Assembly: GCA_003169675.1 (NCBI GenBank)
Contig: PNAT01000164.1
Span: 1 to 42,933 of the forward strand
DNA from: Acidimicrobiaceae bacterium
Lineage (GTDB): Bacteria; Actinomycetota; Acidimicrobiia; Acidimicrobiales; RAAP-2
Length of the DNA stretch: 42,933 bases
Direction: 5' to 3'
The notes below the pieces were generated by a model, which was not told the origin of the DNA, did no database searches, and saw only the letters and a list, made by a program, of their open reading frames with translations. Within the stretch, counting starts at the first letter, position 1. Every line of letters starts with the position of its first letter. Positions 7,494 through 14,717 of this stretch are shown piece after piece. A program made the position numbers and the translations under genes.

Positions 7494-8624
7494 ATGGAAT
7501 TCGGGATCTTCAATGCCGCGTGCCTATTGCCCAAGTACCGAGCCCTTCACGGCGATGCCGCCGAGCACCACCGCATCATGGACGAAGTGGCGTTCATCGT
7601 GGCGGCGGACAAGGCCGGGTTCAAGTACACCTGGGCCTCCGAGCACCACTTCCTCACCGACTACTCGCACCTCTCGGCCTCCGAGTCCTTCCTGGCCTTC
7701 GTGGCGGCCAAGACGTCCAACATCCACGTCGGATCGGGCATCTTCAACATCACGCCCCCGGTTAACCACCCGGCCCGTATCGCCGAGCGGGTGGCCATGC
7801 TCGACCATCTCTCCGAAGGCCGCTTCGAGTTCGGTATCGGCCGTGGTTCTTCGACCACCGAGCAGCGCGGCTTCGGGATTGAGGATCCCGACATCACCCG
7901 GGAGATGGTGGCAGAGGTCCTGCCGCAGCTGGTCCGCATGTGGAAGGAGGAGGAGTACAGCTTTGACGGCGAGTTCTTCTCCATGCCGACCCGCAACGTG
8001 CTCCCCAAGCCCTACTCCCTGCCCCACCCCGCCATCTGGATGGCGGCCGGCAGCCCGTCGACCTTCGACCTGGCGGCCGAGCTCGGCGTGGGCATCTTGT
8101 GCTTCGGTTTCTCCACTCCCGACCAGCTGACCCCCCTGGTGGCCCGCTACAAGGAGAAGATCGCCGAGTGCACAAACCCGGTCGGGGCCTACGTGAACAA
8201 CAACGTCATGATCACCACGCAGATGATCTGCATGGAGGACGGGGCCAAGGCCCGCCAAGCTTTCTTGGAGTCCGAGTCGAACTACCACCTGAGTCTGGTC
8301 TTCCGGTATCTCGACACCTTCCCCAAGCCCAAGGGCCTGCCCGAGTGGCCCGACCTGGTCCCGGCCATGGACGCCGACACGCTCGAATCCGTCATCGCAT
8401 CGGGTGACATCGCGGTCGGTACACCGGACGAGGTGACCAAGGCCATTGAGAACTACGCCAGCACTGGGGCCGACCAGTTGGCGTTCGGCATGCTCTCCAC
8501 GTCAATCTCGCGGGAGACCTGCGAGGAGGCGGTCGAGACCTTCGGCCGGCACGTGCTGGGCAACTTCGACAAGGACCCCATCCACAGCACGACCAAGCAG
8601 CGCCTGGCCCAGAGCGGCAGGTAG
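7494..8624 (+). CDS. LLM-class (luciferase-like) flavin/F420-dependent monooxygenase or oxidoreductase
   Basis: 376 residues, TIM-barrel bacterial-luciferase family. MEFGIFNAACLL starts strand 1; ASEHHFLTDYSHLSASESFLAF carries the conserved EHH segment; IHVGSGIFNITPPVNHPARIAERVAMLDHLSEGRFEFGIGRGSS is the flavin-binding core of this family. Acidimicrobial and mycobacterial relatives are often annotated as F420-dependent, but FMN use cannot be excluded. The ATG at 7494 is chosen because a GGGAGGA ribosome site lies 11 bp upstream and the family begins with this strand; an open frame from 7428 adds an unrelated leader. It is divergent from the FadD17-like gene with a shared operator candidate, suggesting a role in the same lipid or steroid pathway. 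Confidence 0.87.
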   Translation: MEFGIFNAACLLPKYRALHGDAAEHHRIMDEVAFIVAADKAGFKYTWASEHHFLTDYSHLSASESFLAFVAAKTSNIHVGSGIFNITPPVNHPARIAERVAMLDHLSEGRFEFGIGRGSSTTEQRGFGIEDPDITREMVAEVLPQLVRMWKEEEYSFDGEFFSMPTRNVLPKPYSLPHPAIWMAAGSPSTFDLAAELGVGILCFGFSTPDQLTPLVARYKEKIAECTNPVGAYVNNNVMITTQMICMEDGAKARQAFLESESNYHLSLVFRYLDTFPKPKGLPEWPDLVPAMDADTLESVIASGDIAVGTPDEVTKAIENYASTGADQLAFGMLSTSISRETCEEAVETFGRHVLGNFDKDPIHSTTKQRLAQSGR

Positions 8625-8655
8625 GCGCTGTTCGGGCGGGAGTCCTCCCAGGCGC

Positions 8656-9261
8656 TCAGGTGGAGCCGGACGCGCTGGAGAGCAGGTACTGGCTGACGAA
8701 CCAACCCGATCCGTACCTCGTCGTCTGCACAGTCTCGGTGCTGGAACCGCTGGAGCCCGGGATTGTCGAAGAGGACGTCACCGTGGCGGAGCACTTCGAC
8801 CCGGTGCAGTGCAGCTTGCCGATGGTCACCTTCTCCGTAGGGCCCCCCACCCCGTTCTCGAGAGTCCTGACCATCACCGACGGCGTGGCGCCTCCCGTGA
8901 AGAGCACCGCGGTCTGGACGACATCGAAGACCTCCTCGCTGGTGATGTACGGGCAGATGGCGATCAGCCCTCGCTCGTTCTCCGAACCGACGACTTTCTT
9001 CATGGCATCTTGCGGGGTTTTCGCCCCGGTGGCGGGCGAGAACAGGTAATTGGTCAGCGGCGCCTTCGGGTGCTGGAGGACCTGGGTCAGCGATGACTTG
9101 CACGGCTTGACGGGTGGCTTGGTGGCGTGTGCCGCCTTCGCCGCTTCCGCCCCTATTGCGTTTCCCGCTGCGGAGGCTTCGGACGCCGTCGACCAGGCCG
9201 GCGCGCACAATCCGACTAGAACTGGCGCCAACCCCATGACACATGCCGTCTTCATTCTCAT
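8656..9261 (-). CDS. secreted protein of unknown function
   Basis: About 201 residues. The N-terminus MRMKTACVMGLAPVLVGL is a basic-hydrophobic signal peptide with a likely cleavage near WSTASEASA, so the mature protein is exported. I do not recognise the rest. It contains segments GLIAICPYITSEEVFDVVQT and a C-terminal RYGSGWFVSQYLL, the latter resembling the last strand of small NTF2-like secreted or lipoprotein domains. Several Cys (C in VKPCKSS, IAICPY, KLHCTGSKC) could form disulfides. The start ATG at 9261 has GAGGAGGA upstream; earlier in-frame codons lack one. It is convergent with the luciferase-like gene. The 31 bp between them include a short GGGA/TCCC hairpin (8638-8649) with no T-run. 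Confidence 0.7.
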   Translation of the reverse strand: MRMKTACVMGLAPVLVGLCAPAWSTASEASAAGNAIGAEAAKAAHATKPPVKPCKSSLTQVLQHPKAPLTNYLFSPATGAKTPQDAMKKVVGSENERGLIAICPYITSEEVFDVVQTAVLFTGGATPSVMVRTLENGVGGPTEKVTIGKLHCTGSKCSATVTSSSTIPGSSGSSTETVQTTRYGSGWFVSQYLLSSASGST

Positions 9262-9324
9262 GGCAGGGTGTCCTCCTCCTCGGGCCCGCGCATGGTAACA
9301 CCGCACCTTTCCGGCCCGGCACCT

Positions 9325-9876
9325 TCAGAGGAGGAAGTCTCCGCTCTGCAAGCGCCGGTCGATCTCCTCGGCGACGGTGCGGGGGGCCTGCCGACCGGAG
9401 TCGACCCGGTGGCGTTCCTCGACCCCGAGCCCCTCGAACAGGGCCCACAGGTCGTCGATCACCGCGGCGTCGGCGAGTGCGCCGGCATGCTCAGGGTCAG
9501 TTGTCCGGCCCTCGACACGTCGATGCACCACGTCCAGGGGGGCCTCCCGTACGGCGTAGTTGAGGTCGAGGCCCAGGGGCTCGCAAGTAGCGGAAAAGAG
9601 GTCGACCATGTTGGGGTAGAGGATCCCCTCACCGATGGTGAAGTACTCCCCCGCGGCGAACGCGGTGAGCGCGGCCGCGGCGGCGGAGAGGACCACGCGG
9701 TTCTGCTGGTGGGCTTTGGTGCGCCAGGGCTCAATGGCTCCGGTGCGCAGCTTGGCGAAGAAGCAGTCCAGGTCGAGGTAGGCCGACAGGGGATGGAGGT
9801 CGGCCACCAAGGGGGCCACGGTGGTCTTGCCGCAACCGGGCGAGCCGGTCAGGAGGAGGAGCTGGCCGGCGGGCAT
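9325..9876 (-). CDS. P-loop NTPase / small-molecule kinase-like protein
   Basis: 183 residues. The Walker A motif GSPGCGKTT (about 11-19) directly follows strand LLLLT, and LDLDCFF resembles the Walker B/DxD segment of nucleoside- or shikimate-kinase-like enzymes. The remainder is mostly helical. The substrate is unknown; zeta-toxin-like and gluconate-kinase-like families share this layout, but no specific signature is present. ATG 9876 is chosen because it stands just before the first strand; a longer frame overlaps the isochorismatase gene. It starts 7 bp after that gene's stop and so is probably the distal gene of a FadD19-like/isochorismatase/P-loop operon. Confidence 0.75.
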   Translation of the reverse strand: MPAGQLLLLTGSPGCGKTTVAPLVADLHPLSAYLDLDCFFAKLRTGAIEPWRTKAHQQNRVVLSAAAAALTAFAAGEYFTIGEGILYPNMVDLFSATCEPLGLDLNYAVREAPLDVVHRRVEGRTTDPEHAGALADAAVIDDLWALFEGLGVEERHRVDSGRQAPRTVAEEIDRRLQSGDFLL

Positions 9877-9883
9877 CCCCGCA

Positions 9884-10546
9884 TCATCGCGTGAGCGTGG
9901 CCAGCGCATCGGCGATGTCGTCGACGGAGTGCAGGGAGGCCACCAGGCCAATCGAGTTGTTCAGCACGGCGTCGGCGTAGTCGAGAGGGATGCCGACGAC
10001 GGCGTCGGTGGCCACGACGACCTGGTAACCCAGATTGACCGCTTCGACACAGAGGCCGAGGACGCCCAGATTCACCGACACGCCGGCCACGGCGAGGACG
10101 CGGACGCCCAGCCCCTGCAGCAGCTCGTGGAGCGGGGTTCCGGTGAAGGGGGCGACACCGTGGCGACGGGCCGAGACGTAGTCCGTCGTCTCGGCTCCGA
10201 GCCCGGGGACCAGCTCGGTGGCCGCCGTGCCTTCGAGCAGGTGCTCGGGACGGCGGAGCACGGCCGAATGCAGGGGGGTGTTGGTCCAGGTGCCGGCCCG
10301 GTCGGCCCGGAATTCGGCCACGCAGTGCACCACTGGCCGGCCCGCGGCCCGGAAGGCGGCGAGAAGCCGCTGCGCGTGGGCCACGATGTCGCGGTCGGCC
10401 GCCGCGGCCGCCAACTCGGGAAAGGACGCCCGGTCCCCCATGACGCCACGTTGGAGCTCCATGGTGAGCGCGGCCACCGGGAGCGGTGTTGCGTGACCTC
10501 CGCCGTCGGACCGTCCGGCCAGGAGGTCGGTCAGCTCAAGGGGCAC
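9884..10546 (-). CDS. isochorismatase-fold protein lacking the usual nucleophilic Cys
   Basis: 220 residues. The Rossmann-like isochorismatase/nicotinamidase fold is clear from RRPVVHCVAEFR-like strand 2, SARRHGVAPFTGTPLHELLQ, and VAGVSVNLGVLGLCVEAVNLGYQVVVATDAV. The canonical Asp-Lys-Cys triad is degraded: the first position is Glu30 (TMELQRG instead of DMQ), the Lys position is Arg127/128, and the Cys expected in GVSTNxCV is Gly161. A Cys occurs five residues later (C166) and is unlikely to replace it. Either the protein is a non-hydrolytic binder or it uses other chemistry. GTG 10546 overlaps the FadD19-like stop by 11 bp, so the two are co-translated. Confidence 0.82.
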   Translation of the reverse strand: MPLELTDLLAGRSDGGGHATPLPVAALTMELQRGVMGDRASFPELAAAAADRDIVAHAQRLLAAFRAAGRPVVHCVAEFRADRAGTWTNTPLHSAVLRRPEHLLEGTAATELVPGLGAETTDYVSARRHGVAPFTGTPLHELLQGLGVRVLAVAGVSVNLGVLGLCVEAVNLGYQVVVATDAVVGIPLDYADAVLNNSIGLVASLHSVDDIADALATLTR

Positions 10547-12161
10547 TGGTGGCCGCGTCGGTGGCGTTCACGATCGCCGTGGCCCAGGTGTAATCCGGTT
10601 TGCCGCTTGGAGAGCGCTCGATCGTCTCGACCACGTGGAGGCGGCGGGGCAATTTGTAGCCGGCGATGGTGGAGCGGCAATGCTCCTGGATACTGTCCAG
10701 GTTCGGGGCGTCGTGCCCCACCCGAGGCTGGATGATGGCGGCCACCGTCTGGCCCCAACGCTCGTCGGGCGCGCCGCACACGATGGCGTCCATGACATCG
10801 GGGTGCGAGCGCACGGCCGACTCCACCTCCTCGGGGAAGATCTTCTCGCCGCCCGAGTTGATGACGATGGAGCCACGCCCCAACAGGGTGATCGAACCGT
10901 CGGCCTCGACGGTGGCGTAGTCGCCGGGCATCACGTAACGGGTGCCCCGCACGGTGAGGAAGACCTCCGCTGTCTTCTTGGGATCGTTGTAGTACCCCTG
11001 TGGGATGTCGCCCGAGCGGGCGATTTTGCCGACGACCCCCGAACCGGGCTCCACCTCGTGGAGATCCTCGTCGAAGACGACCGTCTGGCCCAGGAGATGG
11101 ACCGTGGGTCCACTCTTCATGGCAGTGTGGCCGGGGGTGACGACGGTCATCCCGTTGTTGCCGCCTTCGGATGACCCGACGGCGTCGGTGATCATGATGT
11201 CGGGGAGGTGGGCGAAGAACTCGTCCTTCACCGGCGCACTGAACAGCGCGGCGGACGACACCACGGCGAAGAGTGTGGAGAGGTCATGGTGGGTGCCCTC
11301 GTCGCTCAGGGACTCGATCAGGGGCTTGCCCATGGCGTCACCGGTGATCATGACCGAGTTCACCTTTTCAGTCTCGACCAGATTCCACACCTGATGGGGG
11401 TCGAACTTGGCCACGAGCACGATCTTGGAGCCGACGAAGCTCTGGCCCATCACGGCCCACTGCGTGGCGCCGTGCATCAAGGGCGCCACGGGCAGGAACG
11501 TCAAGGGGCCGCCGGCGCCCTTGTCCACCATGGTGCCCGGGTCCTCAATGCGGGTGTTGGTAATGGGATCGGTCCCGCCGCCCAGGGCGTAGAAGACGTC
11601 CTCGTGCCGCCAGACCACCCCCTTGGGCATGCCGGTGGTACCCCCGGTGTAGAGGATGTAGATGTCGTCGCCCGAACGCGGGCCGAAATCGCGCTCGGGC
11701 GACTGGGCGGCCAGCGCATCCTCGTAGTCCACGGAGTCGGGCGAAGGGTGGGGGGCATCGGTGCCGTCGTTGACGACGATGACGTGGGAGAGCTGGGGCA
11801 GGTCGGGGAGGAGGTCGGCGACCAGGGGGGAGAACTCGCGCTGGTGGACCAGGGCCTTAAGGTCGGCGTTGGTCAAGAGGTAGCGCAGCTCCTCCTTGAC
11901 GTAGCGGTAGTTGATGTTGATCCACACCGCTCGCAGCTTGAAGACGGCCCAGGCGGTCTCGACCCACTCGACGCTGTTGTAGGAGTAGATGCCGACGTGG
12001 TCACCTGGTCCGATGCCCTGGGCGGCCAGGTGGTGGGCCAGGCGGTTGGCCCGGGCTTCCATCTCGGCATAGGTCCGGCGCTCTCCGTTGGCGACCAGGT
12101 ACTCCCGCTCGGGGTAGGCGTCGACGGCCGCTTCGAACAGGTCGGCCAGGTTGCACTCCAT
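10536..12161 (-). CDS. acyl-CoA synthetase, FadD19-like
   Basis: 541 residues, ANL superfamily. The P-loop ILYTGGTTGMPKGVVWRHED (about 169-188), SSEGGNNG, YVMPGDYATVEADGSITLLGRGS and the catalytic Lys in SPSGKPDYTWA near 520 are all intact. The WRHED, MHGATQWA, VITGDAMGKPLIESL and INSGGEKIFPEEVE phrases place it with mycobacterial FadD19, the CoA ligase for C24 or C26 steroid side-chain acids, which belongs to the KstR regulon. It probably activates a steroid or branched-chain acid. Transcription looks leaderless: TAATCT lies 7 nt before the ATG, and a KstR-like inverted repeat overlaps that box. Confidence 0.9.
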   Translation of the reverse strand: MECNLADLFEAAVDAYPEREYLVANGERRTYAEMEARANRLAHHLAAQGIGPGDHVGIYSYNSVEWVETAWAVFKLRAVWININYRYVKEELRYLLTNADLKALVHQREFSPLVADLLPDLPQLSHVIVVNDGTDAPHPSPDSVDYEDALAAQSPERDFGPRSGDDIYILYTGGTTGMPKGVVWRHEDVFYALGGGTDPITNTRIEDPGTMVDKGAGGPLTFLPVAPLMHGATQWAVMGQSFVGSKIVLVAKFDPHQVWNLVETEKVNSVMITGDAMGKPLIESLSDEGTHHDLSTLFAVVSSAALFSAPVKDEFFAHLPDIMITDAVGSSEGGNNGMTVVTPGHTAMKSGPTVHLLGQTVVFDEDLHEVEPGSGVVGKIARSGDIPQGYYNDPKKTAEVFLTVRGTRYVMPGDYATVEADGSITLLGRGSIVINSGGEKIFPEEVESAVRSHPDVMDAIVCGAPDERWGQTVAAIIQPRVGHDAPNLDSIQEHCRSTIAGYKLPRRLHVVETIERSPSGKPDYTWATAIVNATDAATSAP

Positions 12162-12168
12162 GGGCCGA

Positions 12169-12186
12169 AGATTAGAACAAGTTCTC
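12169..12186 (-). promoter_or_regulatory. leaderless -10 box overlapped by KstR-like operator, fadD19-like promoter
   Basis: On the minus strand TAATCT (12174-12169) stands 7 nt before the ATG at 12161, the spacing of a leaderless actinobacterial promoter. Next to it, sharing base 12174, lies AGAACAAGTTCT (12174-12185), an inverted repeat AGAAC-N2-GTTCT. Read as TAGAACAAGTTCTC it fits TnnAACnnGTTnnA except the last base. A repressor bound here would block RNA polymerase directly. Confidence 0.65.
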
Positions 12187-12230
12187 GTTCTGGTGACAAG
12201 CGGCGGGGGCGGGTGGCCCGGCCCGGAGGC

Positions 12231-12506
12231 TCAGCCCTTGATCACGTTGTGCACCTGGCTCACCATCGGCTCGCCTACTTCAAGGCCGAGTCCGGCCAGG
12301 ATGGGCATCAGGGTCGCTCCAAAGGCTTCGAATTCCTCCTGCGATTCCCAGATGTCGAACACCTGAATCTCACCATCGGATTCGAGGCCGACGTGGAACG
12401 TCCGTCCCTTGGGTGAGCCGGCGCCGGCCGCCTCCAGCTGCGCCAGCGCATCGGCGTACTTCTCCTTGGTGAAGCCGGGGTTGACGAAGTAGAACCCGAG
12501 TGCCAT
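12231..12506 (-). CDS. small dimeric alpha/beta-barrel (ABM-like) protein
   Basis: 91 residues. The pattern GFYFVNPGFTKEKYADALAQLEAAG ... FHVGLESDGEIQVFDIWESQEEFEAFGATLMPILAGLGL has the beta-alpha-beta order of the dimeric ferredoxin-like barrel proteins (ABM/DUF1330-like), with the DIWESQEEFEAF segment typical of the ABM group. Some members are heme- or cofactor-free monooxygenases, and many have no known role. The ribosome site GAGAGG lies 6-7 bp before the ATG. It sits between the aldolase and FadD19-like genes on the same strand. A related small protein is encoded at 38503-38799, also next to an acyl-CoA-metabolising gene. Confidence 0.75.
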   Translation of the reverse strand: MALGFYFVNPGFTKEKYADALAQLEAAGAGSPKGRTFHVGLESDGEIQVFDIWESQEEFEAFGATLMPILAGLGLEVGEPMVSQVHNVIKG

Positions 12507-12622
12507 AACACACCTCTCTTCTGCGTCTGCGACGCGATCCGTTCCCCATGAATGTCCGGACGAACGTATCCGAAGGGCCGGGGGAATTCAACGGGCGCCG
12601 ACAGGGCCAGCAGGCGAGGGGC

Positions 12623-13420
12623 TCAGTCGAAGAGATCGGGATCGCTGCGCACGATCTCGTCCCACAGCGGCTGGAAGGAGAACCAACCGCCCAGGGGAGA
12701 CGCGGTGTAGTCACGGGTGTAGCGGGCCCCTTCGTCGTTGATGAGGAGGGGCGTGCCGGCCGCCTCGGCCAGGAGCTGGGCCTGGCACGAGCGCTCCATG
12801 GTGATGAACCACCACGCCGCCTCGTCGACGGTGTGGCCCACGGTGAACAGCCCGTGGTTGCGGTGGATGGTGGCTTTGTGCGGGCCGAGCGCCGTGGCCA
12901 GGGCCTTGGCCGCCGCCTCCTCGAGGACGATGGCGCCCCCGCCCTCCTCGCACACCGTGTGGTCCTCGAAGAACACGCAGGCGTCCTGGGTGATGGGGTC
13001 GAGCGTTCGCCCCAAGGCTGACCAGGCCTTGCCGTAAATCGAGTGGGCGTGGGCGGCGGCGATCACATCGGGACGGGCGGCGTGGACGGCCGAGTGGATG
13101 GCGAAGGCGGCCGGGTTGACCGGCCGGGTGCCTTCGACCACCTCGCCGGTGTGGCTGACCAGGATGAGATCGGAGACCCGGACGTGGCGGAAGCTCATGC
13201 CGAAGGGATTGACCCAGAAGTGGTCGGTCAGCTCGGGGTCGCGGGCCGTGATGTGGCCGGCCACGCCCTCGGAGAAGCCGAAGCGCCCGAAGAGGCGAAG
13301 CGCGCCGGCCAGCTTCTGCTTGCGGTGCAGCCGCTCCTCCTCCAAGGTGGCGAAGGTGGGAGGGGTCAGGTCGATCAATTCCTGCTGACCCTCGAGGAGC
13401 GTCCGGCCTGTGTCACTCAT
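12623..13420 (-). CDS. class II aldolase/adducin-family protein
   Basis: 265 residues. The zinc-ligand histidines are visible in AAAHAHSIYG (His124, His126) and HRNHGLFTVG (His189), and GVAGHITARDPE near 52-62 is the N-terminal substrate/phosphate-binding region. The fold matches L-fuculose-phosphate aldolase, but actinobacterial proteins with this HFWVNPFGMSF motif have no assigned substrate that I know. It could perform retro-aldol cleavage in the neighbouring catabolic pathway. The ATG at 13420 has no Shine-Dalgarno sequence. Instead TAGTTT lies 6 nt upstream, so it is probably leaderless and fires from the 22-bp divergent promoter shared with the SRPBCC gene. Confidence 0.85.
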   Translation of the reverse strand: MSDTGRTLLEGQQELIDLTPPTFATLEEERLHRKQKLAGALRLFGRFGFSEGVAGHITARDPELTDHFWVNPFGMSFRHVRVSDLILVSHTGEVVEGTRPVNPAAFAIHSAVHAARPDVIAAAHAHSIYGKAWSALGRTLDPITQDACVFFEDHTVCEEGGGAIVLEEAAAKALATALGPHKATIHRNHGLFTVGHTVDEAAWWFITMERSCQAQLLAEAAGTPLLINDEGARYTRDYTASPLGGWFSFQPLWDEIVRSDPDLFD

Positions 13421-13442
13421 GGGACCAAACTAGTTTGTTCCC
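13421..13442. promoter_or_regulatory. 22-bp palindromic divergent leaderless promoter
   Basis: The entire gap between two divergent ATG codons is a near-perfect palindrome centred on CAAACTAGTTTG (13426-13437); only one base pair of the 22-bp dyad mismatches. TAGTTT is read outward on each strand (13431-13436 on plus, 13432-13427 on minus). Each box is 6 nt from its start codon, and the two share the central TA. Including both start codons, 28 bp are symmetric. Confidence 0.75.
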
Positions 13443-13895
13443 ATGACCTACCCCACCGCCGAGTCCCGCGAGATTGCCGCCCCCGCCGAGAAGGTGTGGG
13501 GGATGGTGTCCGACCTGCCCCGGATGGGCGAGTGGTCGCCCGAGAACTCGGGCGGCACGTGGGCCAAGGGGGCCGCGGGCCCGGCCACGGGCGCCGTCTT
13601 CCGGGGGAGGAACAGGAGCGGAGTGCGGCGCTGGTCCACCACGGCCACCGTCACCGACTGCGAGCCGGGCAAGGCCTTCGAGATCGCCATCACCACCGGG
13701 CCGCTCCCGGTGGCCAACTGGCGTTACGAATTCGAGGACACCGCCGAGGGGTGCCGGGTCACCGAGTCCTGGGACGACCACCGTTCCGCCATCACGAGGG
13801 CGGTCGGCCGCACGCTGGGTGTGCACGACGCCACGCACGCCAAGAGCGAGATGGCGGCCACGCTGGCCAACCTGGCCCAGGCGGCCGAGGGGTAG
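13443..13895 (+). CDS. SRPBCC-family (polyketide cyclase/START-like) protein
   Basis: 150 residues forming one helix-grip domain: TAESREIAAPAEKVWGMVSDLPRMGEWSPEN at the start, and GCRVTESWDD followed by a long C-terminal helix HAKSEMAATLANLAQAAEG. Such proteins bind hydrophobic ligands; some are cyclases, many are lipid or steroid carriers of unknown role. No catalytic residues can be assigned. The start is leaderless-like (TAGTTT, 6-nt spacer) within the palindromic divergent promoter, so it is likely co-expressed with the class II aldolase. It ends directly against the convergent PaiB-like gene (stops at 13895 and 13896, no spacer). Confidence 0.85.
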   Translation: MTYPTAESREIAAPAEKVWGMVSDLPRMGEWSPENSGGTWAKGAAGPATGAVFRGRNRSGVRRWSTTATVTDCEPGKAFEIAITTGPLPVANWRYEFEDTAEGCRVTESWDDHRSAITRAVGRTLGVHDATHAKSEMAATLANLAQAAEG

Positions 13896-14537
13896 TCAGT
13901 CCCGGTCCCTGCCGGCGGCCAGCCGTCGCAGGACGTGACCAGCGGCGGCGGCATCGCCGGGTCCGTCGCGAGCAGCCAGGCGGTCGACCACGGCCAGGCG
14001 GTGGGCCTCGTCCACGTTCCCGCCGTACTTGAATTTGGCTGACACCGTCTCGATGGCGATGCTGATGCCGACAATGGCATGCAGTTTCTTCGGGTGCGCC
14101 ACCTCCGGATCGGCCACCGGGGTGCCGGGCTGGAACGCCGCCAGCTGGCGGCGCAGGATGGCGGCCACGCCGCCAGGCTCGGTCTCTTCGTCATGCACGG
14201 TGGCGGTGCCGATGAGCTGGACGGCGCCGTAGTAGGTGGTGGGGATCCCGAGCTCGGGATCCTCGTCCCCGGTCGCCTTCCAGGCCGAGGGGATGAAGGC
14301 CCAGTCGGCCGCCACGCTGAGCAGCACCTTGGGGTTCTCGGCCAGCGCGGCGAAGACCGGGTTGGCCCGCACCAAGTGGAGCCACACGGTGTCACCGTCG
14401 AGAACGAACTGGGTGGGCACCACCACCGGGACGTCACGGTCCCGGCCCGAGGCGACCAGGTGGCCGAATTGGTGGGCCTCGACGAAGGGTCGCCACTCCG
14501 CCTCGCCCAGGGTGGCGTCGACCGGGGCGGTGTACAT
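13896..14537 (-). CDS. PaiB-like FMN-binding split-barrel protein
   Basis: About 213 residues. FGHLVASGRDRDVPVVVPTQFVLDGDTVWLHLVRANPVF is the classic N-terminal half of PaiB/FMN-binding negative regulators, and IPTTYYGAVQLIGTATVHDEE followed by HPKKLHAIVGISIAIETVSAKFK covers the C-terminal half. PaiB proteins regulate sporulation-type genes in Bacillus, but in actinobacteria the fold more often marks flavin- or heme-binding enzymes, so the role is open. ATG 14537 is chosen over a frame 12 codons longer because the family begins MYTP/MYTAP. No Shine-Dalgarno sequence is seen; CACACT lies 6 nt upstream, a weak leaderless -10. Confidence 0.82.
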   Translation of the reverse strand: MYTAPVDATLGEAEWRPFVEAHQFGHLVASGRDRDVPVVVPTQFVLDGDTVWLHLVRANPVFAALAENPKVLLSVAADWAFIPSAWKATGDEDPELGIPTTYYGAVQLIGTATVHDEETEPGGVAAILRRQLAAFQPGTPVADPEVAHPKKLHAIVGISIAIETVSAKFKYGGNVDEAHRLAVVDRLAARDGPGDAAAAGHVLRRLAAGRDRD

Positions 14538-14567
14538 CAAGAAAGTGTGGCATCTGTGACCATTCGT

Positions 14568-14593
14568 TGACACCCACGTGAATCCCGGTGTCA
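14568..14593. repeat. inverted repeat upstream of the exported-protein operon
   Basis: TGACACC and GGTGTCA form a perfect 7-bp dyad separated by 12 bp. It lies in the 180-bp region (14538-14717) between the PaiB-like gene and the large surface-protein operon. It could be a regulator site; no T-run follows, so a terminator is unlikely. The rest of this region shows no gene, only a TTACCGT sequence at about 14661 that could be part of a -10 box. Confidence 0.5.
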
Positions 14594-14717
14594 GTGGGGT
14601 ATCTCAGGGTGGTTGCCATGATCGACTGCGGGAAATGTGCCCACGAGCGGGAAAAACTCTGTTACCGTCGCCGCTGGGTCGGAGGCGATTCCGAGCGTCA
14701 AGGGGGGCTTCACCGAC

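Noticed and set aside
8638-8649. GGGA-GTCC-TCCC hairpin as a shared terminator
   Set aside because: Four-bp stem and no T-run; it may be chance in GC-rich DNA.
11208-12416. 402-codon plus-strand open frame opposite the FadD19-like gene
   Set aside because: Antisense to a conserved gene and crossing into the next one; composition typical of a GC-rich shadow.
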